Source: Thermoplasmata archaeon (GTDB lineage: Archaea > Thermoplasmatota > Thermoplasmata > Lutacidiplasmatales > UBA184). Taken from it: 6,700 nt of DNA. The position numbers and the translations under genes were made by a program. This document shows, one piece after another, positions 6,129 to 6,700 of the stretch. Below the pieces are notes generated by a model, which did not search any database, had not been told where the DNA came from, and saw nothing but the letters and a program-made list of their open reading frames with translations. The DNA lies in assembly GCA_030044105.1 (NCBI GenBank), contig JASHWL010000063.1:1-6700 (forward strand), in the 5' to 3' direction. How positions within the stretch are numbered: the first letter of the stretch is position 1; the number at the start of each line of letters is the position of its first letter.

Positions 6129-6700
6129 GTGATCGACGGAATCCCGGCCAGCGGTCGCGGCGCCCTGCTCATCGGCGGCGCGTGGCGTCCGCCCGCCGGC
6201 GGGCGGTACGCCCCGGTCCACGACCCGTCGACCGGGCGCGTGATCGGCGAGGCGCCCGTCGCCTCGGCGGACGAGGCCCGGGCCGCCGTGGACGCGGCGG
6301 CCGCCGCCGAGGACCGGTGGGGGACCACGCCGGGCCACGAGCGGGCGCGGATCCTCCGGGCCGCCGCGGAGCGCCTGCGCGCGGACCGCGACACGATGGC
6401 CCGCCTGATCGCGCTCGAGGTCGGGAAGCCGATCGCCGACGCGCGCGTGGAGGCCGACCGGGCCGTCGGCGTCTTCCAGCTGGCGGCAGAGGAGATCCGC
6501 CACCTCGGCGGCGAGAGCTACCCGGCCGACGCGTTCGAGCGGCCGGCGGGCAACGAGACCCGGTTCCTGTTCTCGGTGCGGGACCCGGTCGGGGTCGTGG
6601 TCGCGATCGGGCCGTTCAACTTCCCGCTCAACCTGCTGAGCCACAAGGTCGCGCCCGCGCTCGCGGCCGGCAACCCGGTCGTCGCGAAGCCGACCAGTGC
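6129..6700 (+). CDS. Aldehyde dehydrogenase, lactaldehyde/non-phosphorylating glyceraldehyde dehydrogenase-like (N-terminal part, 3' truncated by window)
   Basis: The frame stays open from a GTG at 6129 to the window end, giving 190 residues of a second aldehyde dehydrogenase. Visible landmarks are the opening strand LLIGGAWRPP at 13-22, VHDPSTGRVIGEAPVAS at 30-46, ALEVGKPIADARVEADRAV at 95-113, and RDPVGVVVAIGPFNFPLNLLSHKVAPALAAGNPVVAKPTS near the cut, with oxyanion Asn164 and cofactor Lys187. The PFNFPLNLLSHK form, instead of PWNYP, points to the branch holding archaeal lactaldehyde dehydrogenase, GapN-type and phosphonoacetaldehyde enzymes. The catalytic Glu and Cys lie beyond the window, so activity and substrate cannot be judged. 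It starts 7 bases after the previous stop, implying one operon. No Shine-Dalgarno is seen before the GTG, so translation may rely on coupling; the next in-frame ATG, near 6394, is far inside the fold and cannot be the start. The enzyme is clearly diverged from its neighbour, so this is not a recent duplication. Confidence 0.88.
   Translation, partial: MIDGIPASGRGALLIGGAWRPPAGGRYAPVHDPSTGRVIGEAPVASADEARAAVDAAAAAEDRWGTTPGHERARILRAAAERLRADRDTMARLIALEVGKPIADARVEADRAVGVFQLAAEEIRHLGGESYPADAFERPAGNETRFLFSVRDPVGVVVAIGPFNFPLNLLSHKVAPALAAGNPVVAKPTS

Noticed and set aside
4442..6394. Long minus-strand open frame opposite the aldehyde dehydrogenases
   Set aside because: Arg/Val/Glu-rich shadow translation without family motifs; the plus strand holds two clear enzymes with all expected residues.
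1..6700. CRISPR array, tRNA/rRNA, insertion sequence or defence system
   Set aside because: No regularly spaced repeats, RNA-like folds, transposase motifs or terminal inverted repeats were seen; nearly every base is explained by metabolic and transport genes.

Overview
The window is high-GC (roughly two thirds G+C by eye) and almost fully coding. It looks archaeal, most plausibly a high-GC Thermoplasmatota-type genome. The solute-binding protein has a short basic N-terminus followed by one hydrophobic helix rather than a bacterial lipobox. Its ectodomain is packed with N-glycosylation sequons and is rich in Asn, Tyr, Ser and Thr. An AT-rich, TATA-like patch lies upstream of it in an otherwise GC-rich stretch. 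This placement is an inference from style, not from a marker gene.

Layout: (1) Positions 1-2548, plus strand, hold the 3' part of a DppBCDF-type oligopeptide ABC importer operon: the C-terminus of a DppC permease, a DppD ATPase and a DppF ATPase. Each joins the next by a 4-base start/stop overlap (ATGA, then GTGA). (2) Positions 2541-4487, minus strand, hold the extracellular solute-binding protein (DppA/OppA type, SBP family 5). It converges on dppF, and the two stop codons lie within one 8-bp palindrome. (3) Positions 4488-4627 are a 140-bp divergent intergenic region, the only non-coding stretch of any size. It carries the binding-protein start signals and two inverted repeats. (4) Positions 4628-6700, plus strand, hold two different aldehyde dehydrogenases in tandem, 7 bases apart. 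The first is complete and resembles gamma-aminobutyraldehyde dehydrogenase. The second runs off the window end and resembles the lactaldehyde / non-phosphorylating glyceraldehyde dehydrogenase branch.

Working together: the binding protein would capture peptides (or another oligomeric nitrogenous solute) outside the cell. The DppB (off-window) and DppC channel would pass them inward, driven by the DppD-DppF ATPase pair. The aldehyde dehydrogenases would oxidise aldehydes from amine, amino-acid or sugar breakdown to acids with NAD(P)+. A functional link between uptake and the dehydrogenases is only suggested by adjacency.

I found no mobile element, CRISPR array, RNA gene or clearly new system. 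The points most worth a second look are an insertion of about 50 residues in DppD, the extreme acidity and sequon density of the binding protein, a hairpin that pairs the Shine-Dalgarno-like sequence before dppF, and the shared palindromic stop site.
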